Positions 28,588 through 37,773 of a stretch of DNA of 64,000 nucleotides are shown here, in pieces (position 1 is the first letter of the stretch; each line of letters begins with the position of its first letter). The notes beneath the pieces were generated by a model that did no database searches, was not told the origin of the DNA, and worked only from the letters and a program-made list of their open reading frames with translations. The translations under genes were made by a program, and so were the position numbers. Origin of the DNA: Aeromonas hydrophila subsp. hydrophila ATCC 7966 (lineage in GTDB: Bacteria > Pseudomonadota > Gammaproteobacteria > Enterobacterales > Aeromonadaceae). Where the stretch lies: assembly GCF_000014805.1 (NCBI RefSeq), contig NC_008570.1, positions 3,539,001 through 3,603,000 on the forward strand. Direction: 5' to 3'.

Positions 28588-30579
28588 ATGAATCGCTTGC
28601 GCCCGCTGCTGCTCCTTGCCTTCTGCAGCTTCCTGTTCGCCTGTCAGCCCGGCAATGAAGGCCAGCCCTTCGTGCTGACCCTGGCTCACATGAACGACAC
28701 TCACTCCCAGTTTGACCCGGTCAACGCCGAGCTGAAGGGGCCCATCTTTGGCAAGCAGGGGGAAACCGACACCCTCTACACCCGCTTCGGCGGCTATCCG
28801 CGCCTGCTCACCATGGCGAAATCCTTCCAGGCCGATGCGCTGGCCAAGAACCAGCCGATCCTGCTGCTGCACGGCGGCGATGCCTGGCAGGGCAGCGGCT
28901 ACTTCAAGCTCAACGAGGGGATGGCCAACGCCGAGCTGCTGAGCCAGTTTGGTCTCGACGCCATGGCCCTTGGCAACCACGAGTTCGATCTCGACAACCA
29001 GAAACTCGCCCGCTTCATCCAGGGGGTCAACTTCCCGGTGCTGGCCGCCAACCTGGATACCCGCGACGATCCGGATCTGCGCCACGCCGCCAATCTCAAG
29101 CCGTTCGTCATCTACGCCTTCGACGGCAACCAGAAGAGCCCGGTCAGCGATCTCAACAACCTGCCCCAGGGCAAGCAGCTGGTCGCCGTGATGGGGCTGG
29201 TGCTGGAGGACATGGCCAACATCTCCCCCAACGTCGGCAAGCTGCGCTTTGGCAACGAAATCACCTCCGCCCAGGCGACGGTGGACCTGCTGCGCCAGCA
29301 CGGCATCAACCAGATCGTGGCACTTACCCACATCGGCAACCAGCGGGATCTGGCGCTGGCGGCCAAGGTGAACGGCATCGACGCCATCGTCGGTGGTCAC
29401 TCCCACAGCCTGCTCGGCGATTTTCGCAACATCGGCTGGGGCAACACCGGCGAGTACGCGGCGCTTGTCACCAACCCGGACGGGGTCGGCATGACCTGCG
29501 TGGTGCAGGCCGGCTCCTACGCCCAGGCCATCGGACTGGCTCAGGTGAGCTTCGATGCCCAGGGCCGGGTCATCGCCTGCAAGGGCCAGAACCAGCTGCT
29601 GGCCAGCCGCGACTTCTTCGCCGATCCCGCTCGCAAGCAGGCACTGGACGAGGCCCGCGGCAAGCAGGCAGCCAAGTTCATCGACGCCCAGCCCAACCTG
29701 GTGACCGTGGATGAGGATCCCCGCCTGCGCGGCATCATCGACAGCCACTACAAGCCCGCCCTCGAGCAGGCCTTCGGCCCCGTCATCGCCACCCTGCCGG
29801 CCGCCCTGCAAAATGCCCGTCGCCCCGGTGACAACGGCAGCGACAGCCACGGCTCCGACGTCGCCCCGCTGGTGGCCGAGGGTCAGTACTACTGGGCCAA
29901 TACCCCGGCGGTGCAGGCGCTGACCGGCGGCCCGGTCCACTTCGCCCTGCTGGCGGTGGGCGGCGTGCGCGCCGATCTGCCGGCCGGCGAGCTGCGCGAA
30001 GGGGATGCGGCGCTCACCCTGCTGCCGTTCAAGAACCAGCTCTCGGTGCTCACCCTGACCGGCGCCGACGTGCGCGCCCTCTTGACCGAGACCATCACCG
30101 CCACCCTGCCCGCCAGCGCCCACGCCGGCAAGTTCCCCTACGGTGGTCACCTGCGCTACACCTTCACCGAGACCACACCGGGCAAGCGCGGCACTCTGAC
30201 CCAGCTGCAGTGGCAGGACGCTGACGGCCAGTGGCAGGATCTGGTGGATGCGACGCGCTACCGGGTGGTGATGAACGCCTACAGCGCCAACGGCAACGAC
30301 GGCTGGCAAGCGCTGGCTCGCGCCCAGGCCCAGCACGCCGAGCGCCAGGATCTCGCCTGGCAGGATGGCAAGTTGACGGCGTTCCCGGTCGAGCGGGTGG
30401 AGCAGAGCGGCGATCAGCTCAGCGCCCGCTATGCCGCCGGCCATCAGCTTGACTGCAAGGCAAGCGGCATGGATTGCGGCACCGACGCCGCCTCCTTCGT
30501 GCAGTATGTGCGCGAACAGCGCCCGACTCTGACGGCGCTGGCGGAAGAGACCGTCACCCTGGTGCGGGCCGTCCAGTAA
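28588..30579 (+). CDS. 5'-nucleotidase/metallophosphatase family lipoprotein (UshA/NutA-like)
   Basis: A 663-residue envelope enzyme expected to release phosphate from extracellular nucleotides. Signal peptide with lipobox FAC (Cys 19). N-terminal metallophosphatase domain: DTH at 37-39, GGDAW, GNHEFD, and GGHSHS for the two metals. The C-terminal 5'-nucleotidase domain includes LAVGGVRADLPAGEL and NAYSANGNDGW (substrate-stacking region). As a lipoprotein it resembles Vibrio 5'-nucleotidase more than periplasmic UshA. ATG 28588. A single gene between two terminators. Substrate range, including cyclic nucleotides, cannot be told from sequence. Confidence 0.9.
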   Translation: MNRLRPLLLLAFCSFLFACQPGNEGQPFVLTLAHMNDTHSQFDPVNAELKGPIFGKQGETDTLYTRFGGYPRLLTMAKSFQADALAKNQPILLLHGGDAWQGSGYFKLNEGMANAELLSQFGLDAMALGNHEFDLDNQKLARFIQGVNFPVLAANLDTRDDPDLRHAANLKPFVIYAFDGNQKSPVSDLNNLPQGKQLVAVMGLVLEDMANISPNVGKLRFGNEITSAQATVDLLRQHGINQIVALTHIGNQRDLALAAKVNGIDAIVGGHSHSLLGDFRNIGWGNTGEYAALVTNPDGVGMTCVVQAGSYAQAIGLAQVSFDAQGRVIACKGQNQLLASRDFFADPARKQALDEARGKQAAKFIDAQPNLVTVDEDPRLRGIIDSHYKPALEQAFGPVIATLPAALQNARRPGDNGSDSHGSDVAPLVAEGQYYWANTPAVQALTGGPVHFALLAVGGVRADLPAGELREGDAALTLLPFKNQLSVLTLTGADVRALLTETITATLPASAHAGKFPYGGHLRYTFTETTPGKRGTLTQLQWQDADGQWQDLVDATRYRVVMNAYSANGNDGWQALARAQAQHAERQDLAWQDGKLTAFPVERVEQSGDQLSARYAAGHQLDCKASGMDCGTDAASFVQYVREQRPTLTALAEETVTLVRAVQ

Positions 30580-30608
30580 GTCGGCTCTGCCACCGGCAAG
30601 CCACACCA

Positions 30609-30633
30609 CGGGCCCCACGCAGGGGCCCGTTTT
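30609..30633 (+). terminator. Terminator of the 5'-nucleotidase gene
   Basis: Stem CGGGCCCC (30609-30616), 5-base loop, complement 30622-30629, then TTTT. Confidence 0.85.
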
Positions 30634-30776
30634 GCTGCCGTTGGCCGCTGGTTCTCCCGCTTTTCCCCGGCGCTGGCCGAGCTTTGGTTGAGTGATCGCC
30701 AGTCGGCGGCTAGAATATTGCGTCCCATTGCCCTGGGCAGTCGGCCCATTGCAAGCAGCGAGTGAAGAAATCAAGC

Positions 30777-31373
30777 GTGACAAGCCAAATCAAACTGATC
30801 GTGGGTCTGGGCAATCCCGGCCCGGAATATGCCAAGACCCGCCACAATGCCGGGGCCTGGTATGTGGAGCAACTGGCACGCTGGCACAACGTCAGCCTGC
30901 GCGAAGAGCCCAAGTTCTTCGGCCACACCGCCCGCATCCAGGTGGATGGCCAGGATGTGCGCCTGCTCATCCCGAACACCTACATGAACCTCTCCGGCAA
31001 GGCGGTGGCCGCACTGGCCCGCTTCTACCAGATCGAGCCGGAAGCCATGCTGGTGGCCCACGATGAGCTGGACCTGCCCCCCGGCATCGCCAAATTCAAG
31101 CAGGGCGGCGGCCACGGTGGCCACAACGGCCTCAAGGACATCATTGCCAGGATGGGCAACAACAATAATTTCTTCCGGCTGCGGCTGGGGATAGGTCACC
31201 CGGGCACCAAGGAGCTGGTCGCCGGTTTCGTGCTGACCAAGGCCCCCAGCAGCGAACAGAGCCTGATCGACGCCGCACTGGACGAGTCCCTGCGCGCCAC
31301 CGACATTCTGTTCAAGCAGGACATGACCAAGGCCATGAACCGGCTGCACAGCTTCAAGGCCGAGAAAGTCTGA
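30777..31373 (+). CDS. pth: Peptidyl-tRNA hydrolase
   Basis: A 198-residue enzyme that frees tRNA from peptidyl-tRNA dropped by ribosomes. Motifs: [19 protein letters not shown] with the catalytic His, [11 protein letters not shown], and [13 protein letters not shown]. The GTG at 30777 gives [11 protein letters not shown], the usual start; another GTG at 30762 adds five residues and is the alternative. It precedes ychF, as in most gammaproteobacteria, with a 234-bp gap that is longer than usual. Confidence 0.96.
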   Translation: MTSQIKLIVGLGNPGPEYAKTRHNAGAWYVEQLARWHNVSLREEPKFFGHTARIQVDGQDVRLLIPNTYMNLSGKAVAALARFYQIEPEAMLVAHDELDLPPGIAKFKQGGGHGGHNGLKDIIARMGNNNNFFRLRLGIGHPGTKELVAGFVLTKAPSSEQSLIDAALDESLRATDILFKQDMTKAMNRLHSFKAEKV

Positions 31374-31607
31374 ATACAGATGCCTGACACGCGTCAGGGT
31401 CGAACAATATGACGGGGTCGCCCAAGAACCTGTTCATGCTCTGTAACGAGAGGTTGTCAGCAAGGTAAAGCGCAGCGCAGGAACCGGAGCGTATAGTCAT
31501 ACGTGAGGATTCCGAGCAGCACATGAGCCTTGATCACAGCCTCGCAGCAAGAGCATGGACAGGTTCTGCGGCCCTCACACAGCATCCATCACGTAAGGTA
31601 ACAATCC

Positions 31608-32699
31608 ATGGGTTTTAAATGCGGTATCGTGGGCCTGCCCAATGTAGGCAAATCCACCCTGTTCAATGCGCTGACCAAGGCCGGCATCGAAGCCGCCAAC
31701 TTCCCGTTCTGCACCATCGAGCCGAACACCGGCGTGGTACCGATGCCGGATCCCCGCCTCGATCAGCTGGCGGCCATCATCAATCCGCAGCGCGTTGTGC
31801 CGACCACCATGGAATTCGTGGACATCGCCGGCCTGGTGGCCGGTGCCTCCAAGGGTGAAGGTCTGGGCAACCAGTTCCTGGCCAACATCCGTGAAACCGA
31901 GGCTATCGGTCACGTGGTGCGCTGCTTTGATGACGAGAACATCGTCCACGTCGCCGGCAAGGTCTCCCCGGCCGACGACATCGAGGTGATCAACACCGAG
32001 CTGGCCCTCTCCGACCTGGATGCCTGCGAACGCGCCATCAACCGCCAGTCCAAGCGCGCCAAGGGCGGCGACAAGGATGCCAAGCTGGAAGTGGAAGTGC
32101 TGGAGAAGATCAAGGTGGCGCTGGAAAACGGCCAGATGATCCGCGGCATGAAGCTGGACAAGGATGAGCTGGCCGCCGTCAGCCACCTCAACTTCCTGAC
32201 CCTCAAACCCACCATGTACATCGCCAACGTGGCGGAAGATGGCTTCGAGAACAATCCCTACCTCGACAAGGTGCGCGAAATCGCCGCCGCCGAGAACGCG
32301 GTTGTGGTAGTCGTCTGCTGCGCCATCGAGGCTGACATCGCCGAGCTGGACGATGCCGACCGCACCGAGTTCATGGCTGACCTTGGCATCGAAGAGCCGG
32401 GCCTGAACCGGGTGATCCGCTCCGGTTACGAGCTGCTCAAGCTGCAGACCTACTTCACCGCCGGCGTGAAAGAGGTGCGTGCCTGGACCATCCCGGTCGG
32501 CGCCACCGCTCCGCAGGCGGCCGGCAAGATCCACACCGACTTCGAAAAAGGCTTTATTCGTGCCCAAACCATCGCCTTCGAAGACTTTATCACCTACAAG
32601 GGTGAGCAAGGTGCCAAGGAAGCGGGCAAGATGCGCGCCGAAGGGAAAGAGTACATCGTCAAAGACGGCGATATCATGAACTTCCTGTTCAACGTCTAA
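31608..32699 (+). CDS. ychF: Redox-responsive ATPase/GTPase YchF (EngD/Ola1 family)
   Basis: A 363-residue P-loop protein of the Obg-related YchF group. The P-loop is [14 protein letters not shown] (8-21), switch I lies near [10 protein letters not shown], Walker B in [13 protein letters not shown], and the family shows the NxxE-type base motif that favours ATP. A coiled coil and a C-terminal TGS domain ([15 protein letters not shown], then [13 protein letters not shown]) complete it. It binds ribosomes and affects the oxidative stress response. ATG 31608 follows GTAAGG. Ends before a strong terminator. Confidence 0.96.
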   Translation: MGFKCGIVGLPNVGKSTLFNALTKAGIEAANFPFCTIEPNTGVVPMPDPRLDQLAAIINPQRVVPTTMEFVDIAGLVAGASKGEGLGNQFLANIRETEAIGHVVRCFDDENIVHVAGKVSPADDIEVINTELALSDLDACERAINRQSKRAKGGDKDAKLEVEVLEKIKVALENGQMIRGMKLDKDELAAVSHLNFLTLKPTMYIANVAEDGFENNPYLDKVREIAAAENAVVVVVCCAIEADIAELDDADRTEFMADLGIEEPGLNRVIRSGYELLKLQTYFTAGVKEVRAWTIPVGATAPQAAGKIHTDFEKGFIRAQTIAFEDFITYKGEQGAKEAGKMRAEGKEYIVKDGDIMNFLFNV

Positions 32700-32706
32700 T
32701 CCCATG

Positions 32707-32735
32707 AGAGGCCAGCATTTGCTGGCCTCTTTTTT
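32707..32735 (+). terminator. Rho-independent terminator of ychF
   Basis: Stem AGAGGCCAGC (32707-32716), ATTT loop, complement 32721-32730, followed by a run of T. Confidence 0.93.
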
Positions 32736-32860
32736 AACTGGCCAAGGCCCGTATCTGCTGGCAAATGTCGTAAAAAAAACCAGATTGTTGGGCTTTTGCA
32801 CGACAGCGACCAATAACTCGCCAAACGCACCCAAATTCGGTTTTTCAAACAAAAAAAGGG

Positions 32861-32889
32861 TTGACGCCCCAGAGCCAGATACGCATAAT
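32861..32889 (+). promoter_or_regulatory. Promoter of the tRNA operon
   Basis: TTGACG (32861-32866), a 17-base spacer and CATAAT (32884-32889) form a strong sigma-70 promoter 46 bp before the first tRNA. The sequence just after the -10 (TCGGCCCGC) is GC-rich, the discriminator type seen at stringently controlled stable-RNA promoters. An A tract upstream (about 32851-32857) may act as an UP element. Confidence 0.85.
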
Positions 32890-32934
32890 TCGGCCCGCAC
32901 AGTGACGAGGCAACGAGGCACTGGAAGCAAGGTT

Positions 32935-33011
32935 GGCTATGTAGCTCAGTTGGTTAGAGCATCGCACTCATAATGCGGGGGTCACAGGTTCGAATCCCGT
33001 CATAGCCACCA
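32935..33011 (+). tRNA. tRNA-Met (elongator, anticodon CAT)
   Basis: 77 bases with encoded CCA. GGCTATG pairs with CATAGCC; the anticodon loop is CTCATAA. It resembles E. coli metT (elongator), not the initiator, which has a mismatched first pair. First gene of the cluster. Confidence 0.97.
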
Positions 33012-33019
33012 TCTCTAGT

Positions 33020-33094
33020 TGGGGTATCGCCAAGCGGTAAGGCAGCGGGTTTTGATCTCGCCATCCCTAGGTTCGAATCCTAGTACCCCAGCCA
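33020..33094 (+). tRNA. tRNA-Gln (TTG), cluster copy 1
   Basis: 75 bases with CCA, TGGGGTA/TACCCCA acceptor, TTTTGAT anticodon loop. Only 8 bases after the Met gene. Confidence 0.97.
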
Positions 33095-33124
33095 TTATTT
33101 CAGTTGTCGGCATTCACGTGCCGG

Positions 33125-33199
33125 TGACGGGTCAAGGGAAGCAGTGATGGGTGTTGAACTCGTCAGTGTGCCCAGGTTCAAATCCTGGTATCCCGGCCA
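33125..33199 (+). pseudogene. Decayed tRNA-Gln copy
   Basis: The 3' part keeps a perfect T arm (CCAGG, TTCAAAT, CCTGG) and a CCA end, and TTGAACTCG recalls the Gln anticodon region TTGATCTCG. The acceptor, D and anticodon stems no longer pair. It is 75 bases long and placed exactly one 116-bp repeat unit before the next tRNA-Gln, so it is a dead member of the repeat. Confidence 0.8.
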
Positions 33200-33240
33200 C
33201 TGTTAAAAGATGTTTGATAGACTCTGTCAGGCATCGCTGT

Positions 33241-33315
33241 TGGGGCATCGCCAAGCGGTAAGGCAGCGGGTTTTGATCTCGCCATACCTAGGTTCGAATC
33301 CTAGTGCCCCAGCCA
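33241..33315 (+). tRNA. tRNA-Gln (TTG), cluster copy 2
   Basis: 75 bases with CCA; acceptor TGGGGCA/TGCCCCA, a compensated base pair different from copy 1. Preceded by a spacer that is repeated before copy 3. Confidence 0.97.
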
Positions 33316-33356
33316 TTTTTAAAAGATGTTTGATAGTCTCTGTCAGGCATTGCTGT

Positions 33357-33431
33357 TGGGGTATCGCCAAGCGGTAAGGCAGCGGGTTTTGATCTCGCCA
33401 TCCCTAGGTTCGAATCCTAGTACCCCAGCCA
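33357..33431 (+). tRNA. tRNA-Gln (TTG), cluster copy 3
   Basis: 75 bases with CCA, acceptor TGGGGTA/TACCCCA as in copy 1. Starts 116 bp after copy 2. Confidence 0.97.
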
Positions 33432-33469
33432 TTATTCTGTTCTCTTCCACACCGTGGTTGACAACAAAC

Positions 33470-33546
33470 GGCTATGTAGCTCAGTTGGTTAGAGCATCGC
33501 ACTCATAATGCGGGGGTCACAGGTTCGAATCCCGTCATAGCCACCA
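33470..33546 (+). tRNA. tRNA-Met (CAT), second copy
   Basis: 77 bases, identical by eye to the first tRNA-Met of the cluster. Confidence 0.97.
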
Positions 33547-33591
33547 TTTTTGAAAACGTTCCTTCAATCATCTGATTGCAAAGAACACTGT

Positions 33592-33666
33592 TGGGGCATC
33601 GCCAAGCGGTAAGGCAGCGGGTTTTGATCTCGCCATACCTAGGTTCGAATCCTAGTGCCCCAGCCA
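33592..33666 (+). tRNA. tRNA-Gln (TTG), cluster copy 4
   Basis: 75 bases with CCA and the TGGGGCA/TGCCCCA acceptor, as in copy 2. Confidence 0.97.
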
Positions 33667-33702
33667 TTTTTGCTTGTATTCGACGCGAGTCGTGCACAAG
33701 AA

Positions 33703-33779
33703 GGCTATGTAGCTCAGTTGGTTAGAGCATCGCACTCATAATGCGGGGGTCACAGGTTCGAATCCCGTCATAGCCACCA
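33703..33779 (+). tRNA. tRNA-Met (CAT), third copy
   Basis: 77 bases, identical by eye to the other two tRNA-Met genes; 8 bases before tRNA-Leu. Confidence 0.97.
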
Positions 33780-33787
33780 TTACTCCT

Positions 33788-33871
33788 GCGGAAGTGGCGA
33801 AATTGGTAGACGCACCAGATTTAGGTTCTGGCGCCCTAGGCGTGAGAGTTCGAGTCTCTCCTTCCGCACCA
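33788..33871 (+). tRNA. tRNA-Leu (anticodon TAG)
   Basis: 84 bases with CCA and the long variable arm of class II tRNAs. GCGGAAG pairs with CTTCCGC; anticodon loop TTTAGGT. It corresponds to E. coli leuW, which also lies in a Met-Leu-Gln operon. Confidence 0.97.
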
Positions 33872-33891
33872 TCAAAAGCAGTACCAAACAG

Positions 33892-33913
33892 ACCAGCTCA
33901 GGCTGGTTTTTTT
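33892..33913 (+). terminator. Terminator of the tRNA operon
   Basis: Stem ACCAGC (33892-33897), TCAG loop, complement 33902-33907, then seven T in all. Confidence 0.92.
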
Positions 33914-34072
33914 GTATCCGGCGTTTGCCGTTTTCCTCCCCCTCTCCATGCCGTCGCAAACCGGCAACGCCTGCCATATATCAATGATTGTGTCTCGTGC
34001 CCTCCTCTGCGACGGCGCTGATGCACGGCTTTCGCCATCCTTTTCATGTCAGAGCATTGCGGGCAATAAAAA

Positions 34073-34090
34073 GGCGGCCCGCAGGCCGCC
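34073..34090 (-). terminator. Terminator of the SLC13 permease gene
   Basis: Stem GGCGGCC (34084-34090 on the reverse strand first, partner 34073-34079), 4-base loop, then TTTTTATT on the reverse strand, 17 bp after the stop codon. Confidence 0.9.
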
Positions 34091-34106
34091 ATGTCGTTTG
34101 CTGTCG

Positions 34107-35939
34107 TCAGAACGGGAAGAACCAGGGAATGGCGATGACGCTCACCACCATCACCAGCAGGGTGAAGGGCACGCCGATGCGCACGAAATCCACGAACCGG
34201 TAGTTGCCGGGGCCCAGCACCAGGGTGTTGACCGGCGAGGAGACCGGCGTCATGAAGGCCGCCGAGGCGGCGATGGCGATGGTCATGGCGAACGGATAGG
34301 GGGAGATCCCCATCTGCTGCGCCGTGCCCAGCGCAATCGGCGCCATCAGTACCGCCGTCGCGGTGTTGGAGATGAACAGCCCTATGATGGCGCACAGGGC
34401 GAACAGGCTGGCCAGCATTACCCGCGGCCCCATCTCCCCTACCGCCGAGATCAGCGCGCCGACGATGAGATCCACCCCGCCGGTCTTTTGCAGCGCCAGC
34501 GCGAAGGGCAGCATGCCGACGATGAGGATCAGGGTCGGCCAGTGGATGGACTTGTAGGCGCTCTCCATGTCGATGCAGCGGAATTTGCCCATCAGCAGGC
34601 AGGCGATCAGCGCCGCGATCACGTTGGGCACCGGATCGGTCACCATCAGGGCGATCATCACCCCGAGGCAGATGAGGGCGTGAATGGCCTGGCTGCGGGC
34701 CGGCGCCATCTCGTCCACCTCGGCCGGCAACCCCAGCAACAGGAAGTCGCGGCTGTGGGTCTGCAGCAGGCGGATCAGGCTCCAGTTGCCCACCACCAGC
34801 AGGGTATCCCCCAACTGCAGCGCCTCGTCCACCAGCTTGCCACCAAGCGCCTCGCCGGCGCGGCGAATGCCCACCACGTTGAGGCCGTAGTGGGAGCGAA
34901 ACGCCACCTCGCGGATGCTCTTGCCAAGCAGGCGGGATTCGGGGATGAGCGACACCTCCGCCATACCCACCTCCCGTGCCTGATCGGAGAAATACTCCCC
35001 GCGCAGGATCATGGGCTCGAGTCGTGCCTCGCTGCAGAACTCGCGCACGTCCACCTCGGGGTCGGACATGTCGATCAGCAGCACATCCTTGGCCTGGAAC
35101 TCGGTCACTCCGGAGACGGTGACCATCACCCGCCGGAACTTGCGCCAGCGCTCCACCCCGATGACGTTGGCACCGTAGCGGGCCCGCAGTTGCAGCTCGT
35201 CCAGGGTCTGGCCGATCAGCGGTGAATCGGGCCGGATCGCCAGCCGGCGCGCCCGGCCGGCCAGCCGGTAGTCGCGAATGAGATCGCGCATGGTGCTGCG
35301 GCCGATCTGCTTGCTCTTGCCCTCCTCCCCGTCACGCACCAGAGAGGTGCGCATCAGCAGCATGTAGAGGATCCCCATCCCCAGAATGATGACCCCCATG
35401 GGGGTGAAGCCGAAGAAGCCGAAGCCGTGGATGTTGTGGCGCATCAGCTCGCTGTTGACCACCATGTTGGGCGGCGTCGCCACCAGCGTCATCATGCCGC
35501 TGATGAGGCCGGCAAAGCCGAGCGGCATCATCAGCCGGCCGGCCGGGATCCCCATCCGATTCGCCACGCTCAGCACCACCGGGATGAAGATGGCCACCAC
35601 CCCGGTACTGCTCATCACGGCCCCCAGCAGGGCGACCGCCACCATCAGCAGCACCAGCAGACGGGTCTCGCTGCTGCCGGCCACCTTCACCAGCGCATCC
35701 CCCACCTGATAGGCGATGCCGGTACGCACCAGCCCCTCCCCCACCACGAACAGGGCGGCAATCAGGATGACGTTGGGATCGCTGAACCCCGCCAGCGCCT
35801 CCGGCAGGGTCAGGGTGCCGCTCAGCACGAACAAGATGATGATCAGCAAGGCAACCACGTCCATGCGGACCTTGTTGCTCACAAACAGATAAATGGCGCC
35901 CACCAGCATGCAGAGGACCCAGACCAACTCGGAATTCAC
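34107..35939 (-). CDS. SLC13-family anion permease with two RCK_C (TrkA-C) domains
   Basis: A 610-residue inner-membrane protein with helices in two halves (about 1-200 and 400-610) and between them two TrkA-C type regulatory domains (around 215-300 and 305-395; [28 protein letters not shown] and [28 protein letters not shown]). Conserved transport motifs [10 protein letters not shown] and [12 protein letters not shown] / SNTATAVLM match the SLC13/DASS family. Architecture and length match E. coli YfbS. The substrate (dicarboxylate, sulfate or another anion) is not known. ATG 35939. A single gene. Confidence 0.9.
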   Translation of the reverse strand: MNSELVWVLCMLVGAIYLFVSNKVRMDVVALLIIILFVLSGTLTLPEALAGFSDPNVILIAALFVVGEGLVRTGIAYQVGDALVKVAGSSETRLLVLLMVAVALLGAVMSSTGVVAIFIPVVLSVANRMGIPAGRLMMPLGFAGLISGMMTLVATPPNMVVNSELMRHNIHGFGFFGFTPMGVIILGMGILYMLLMRTSLVRDGEEGKSKQIGRSTMRDLIRDYRLAGRARRLAIRPDSPLIGQTLDELQLRARYGANVIGVERWRKFRRVMVTVSGVTEFQAKDVLLIDMSDPEVDVREFCSEARLEPMILRGEYFSDQAREVGMAEVSLIPESRLLGKSIREVAFRSHYGLNVVGIRRAGEALGGKLVDEALQLGDTLLVVGNWSLIRLLQTHSRDFLLLGLPAEVDEMAPARSQAIHALICLGVMIALMVTDPVPNVIAALIACLLMGKFRCIDMESAYKSIHWPTLILIVGMLPFALALQKTGGVDLIVGALISAVGEMGPRVMLASLFALCAIIGLFISNTATAVLMAPIALGTAQQMGISPYPFAMTIAIAASAAFMTPVSSPVNTLVLGPGNYRFVDFVRIGVPFTLLVMVVSVIAIPWFFPF

Positions 35940-36201
35940 ACTTGCTCCTTTTGTTCAGCTCCACCCCGAGCGGAGCGGATTCCATCAGACCACAGCTCAT
36001 TTCCCCCCGATTTGTTACATATCAATAAAGGGGCAGGGCATCATCGCATATCAGGGCGCCATCGGGGGCCTAAAGTTGCCCCTGCTGTTTGCCCATTCTT
36101 TGAGGTGGCTCGGCCCGGGTCGGACAAAAGTCCTGCCAGCCTCCCCCCATCGCCCCTAGAATAGGCCCGGTTAACGCCCCCAATTTTCAAAGGAAACGAA
36201 A

Positions 36202-36924
36202 ATGAGCATATTCGAGTGGTTCAGCATCAATCACACCCTGGTGACCATACCGCTGGGCGGTGGTTACGCCATGTCGTGGATTGAAGCCGTCGGCACCCTG
36301 TTCGGGCTGGCCTGCATCTGGTGCGCCAGCCAGGAGAAGACCATCAACTACCTGTTCGGGCTCATCAACGTCAGCCTGTTCGCCATCATCTTCTTCCAGA
36401 TCCAGCTCTACGGCCTGTTGCTGCTGCAGCTGTTCTTCTTCTGCGCCAACCTCTATGGCTGGTACGCCTGGACCCGGCCGGCCAACGCCCAGGGAGATAC
36501 CCTGCAGATCCGCTGGCTCAGCAAGTCCAAGCTCATCGCCACCGCCGCCGTGAGCGTGTTGGCCATCGCCCTGCTGACCCTCTATATCGACCCGGTGTTC
36601 GCCGCCCTGGCACGTACCTCGGTCGCCCTGCTCAACCTGTTTGGCGCCAATCTCGCCACCCCTGAGCCCTCCCCCGATGCCTTCCCCTTCTGGGATGCCA
36701 GCATGACGGTGCTCTCCGTGGTGGCCCAGATCCTGATGACCCGCAAGTACGTGGAGAACTGGATCCTCTGGGTGGTCATCAACATCATCAGCATCGGCGT
36801 CTACGCTGCCCAAGGGGTCTATGCCATGTCCCTTGAGTACCTGATCCTGCTGTTCATTGCCGCCAACGGCACTCGCCTGTGGATGGTCAGCGCCAAGCGC
36901 CCGCAACAGGAAGCGATCGCATGA
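36202..36924 (+). CDS. pnuC: Nicotinamide riboside transporter PnuC
   Basis: A 240-residue inner-membrane protein with about seven helices. PnuC features are the SxxEAVGTLFGLACIW start, KTINYLFGLINVSLFA, and near the end MTRKYVENWILWVVINIISIGVY, where WxxW and Asn residues line the riboside site. It takes up nicotinamide riboside for NAD synthesis by facilitated diffusion with trapping by a kinase. ATG 36202 has AAAGGAAA upstream. The stop overlaps the start of the nucleoside phosphorylase gene (ATGA), indicating coupling. Confidence 0.93.
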   Translation: MSIFEWFSINHTLVTIPLGGGYAMSWIEAVGTLFGLACIWCASQEKTINYLFGLINVSLFAIIFFQIQLYGLLLLQLFFFCANLYGWYAWTRPANAQGDTLQIRWLSKSKLIATAAVSVLAIALLTLYIDPVFAALARTSVALLNLFGANLATPEPSPDAFPFWDASMTVLSVVAQILMTRKYVENWILWVVINIISIGVYAAQGVYAMSLEYLILLFIAANGTRLWMVSAKRPQQEAIA

Positions 36925-37646
36925 GCCTGCTGCCCCATCTGCAATGCCGCCCGGACCAGATCGCCGAACGGGTGGTGCTGTGCGGCGACCCGGCCCGGGT
37001 CGACCGCATCGCCGGTCAGCTCGATGAGTGTGACGTGCTGGGCCAGCACCGGGAGTTTCGCCTGATCAACGGCCACTACCGGGGGCTGCCCGTCACGGTG
37101 TGCAGCACCGGCATCGGCGGCGCCTCCGCCGTCATCGCGCTGGAGGAGCTGGTGCAGGCGGGCGCCCGCGCGCTCATCCGGGTCGGTTCCGCCGGCGCCC
37201 TGCAGCATGAGATCGCGCTGGGGGATCTCATCGTGGTGGAGGGAGCGGTGCGCAGCGAAGGCGCCTCGCAGGCCTACCTGCCCCCCGAGTACCCCGCCTG
37301 CGCCGACATCCGCCTGCAGGCCGCCCTGCTCGCCCATCTCGGCGCCAGCGGCCAGCCTCACTGGCACGGGCTGGTGCGTTCCCACGACAGCTTCTACCGG
37401 GATGACGAGCAGGAAGTCTGCCGCTACTGGCACGCCCGTGGCGTGCTCGGGGCCGACATGGAGACCGCCTCCCTGCTCGCCGTGGGGCGCCTGCGCAAGG
37501 TGCGGGTGGCCGCCGTGCTCTGCAACGTGGTGGCCTTCGAGCAGGACGTGCAAGCGGGGGTGAGCGACTACGCAGCCAGCGAAGCCGCCATGATGACCGG
37601 CGAGCGGCTGGCCATCGCCGCCGCCCTCCACGCCCTGACGCAATAG
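36921..37646 (+). CDS. Nucleoside phosphorylase (DeoD/Udp family)
   Basis: A 241-residue enzyme of the PNP/UDP phosphorylase superfamily. CGDPARVDRIA near the start binds phosphate, STGIGGASA and IRVGSAGAL follow, and ADMETASLL holds the Met-Glu pair that binds the ribose. It splits a nucleoside with phosphate into base and ribose 1-phosphate. Motifs do not settle purine, uridine or nicotinamide riboside as substrate. The ATGA overlap with pnuC suggests it acts on what PnuC imports, so nicotinamide riboside is a reasonable but unproven substrate. Confidence 0.85.
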   Translation: MSLLPHLQCRPDQIAERVVLCGDPARVDRIAGQLDECDVLGQHREFRLINGHYRGLPVTVCSTGIGGASAVIALEELVQAGARALIRVGSAGALQHEIALGDLIVVEGAVRSEGASQAYLPPEYPACADIRLQAALLAHLGASGQPHWHGLVRSHDSFYRDDEQEVCRYWHARGVLGADMETASLLAVGRLRKVRVAAVLCNVVAFEQDVQAGVSDYAASEAAMMTGERLAIAAALHALTQ

Positions 37647-37773
37647 ACCGGGTCTGCCGGGGCCGCAGCGGCCCCGGCAAAACGTTAAGCCCGGCACATT
37701 CAGAGGCGCCAAAGCTGGCATCCCGCATGCGCTCTTGCTAGCCTCATGCCCCTCGTCAAGTCGGGCCTTCACC

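Noticed and set aside
27778..30783. 1001-residue open frame antisense to prs and the 5'-nucleotidase gene
   Set aside because: It crosses two clear genes and a terminator, has low-complexity Gly/Gln/His composition and no recognisable start site.
33100..33875. CRISPR-like array in the region of regularly repeated sequences
   Set aside because: The repeats are tRNA genes and their copied spacers; spacing is not that of a CRISPR and no cas gene is present.
36000..36201. Riboswitch upstream of pnuC
   Set aside because: No recognisable NAD or other riboswitch core or terminator-antiterminator pair was seen in the 260 bp before pnuC.
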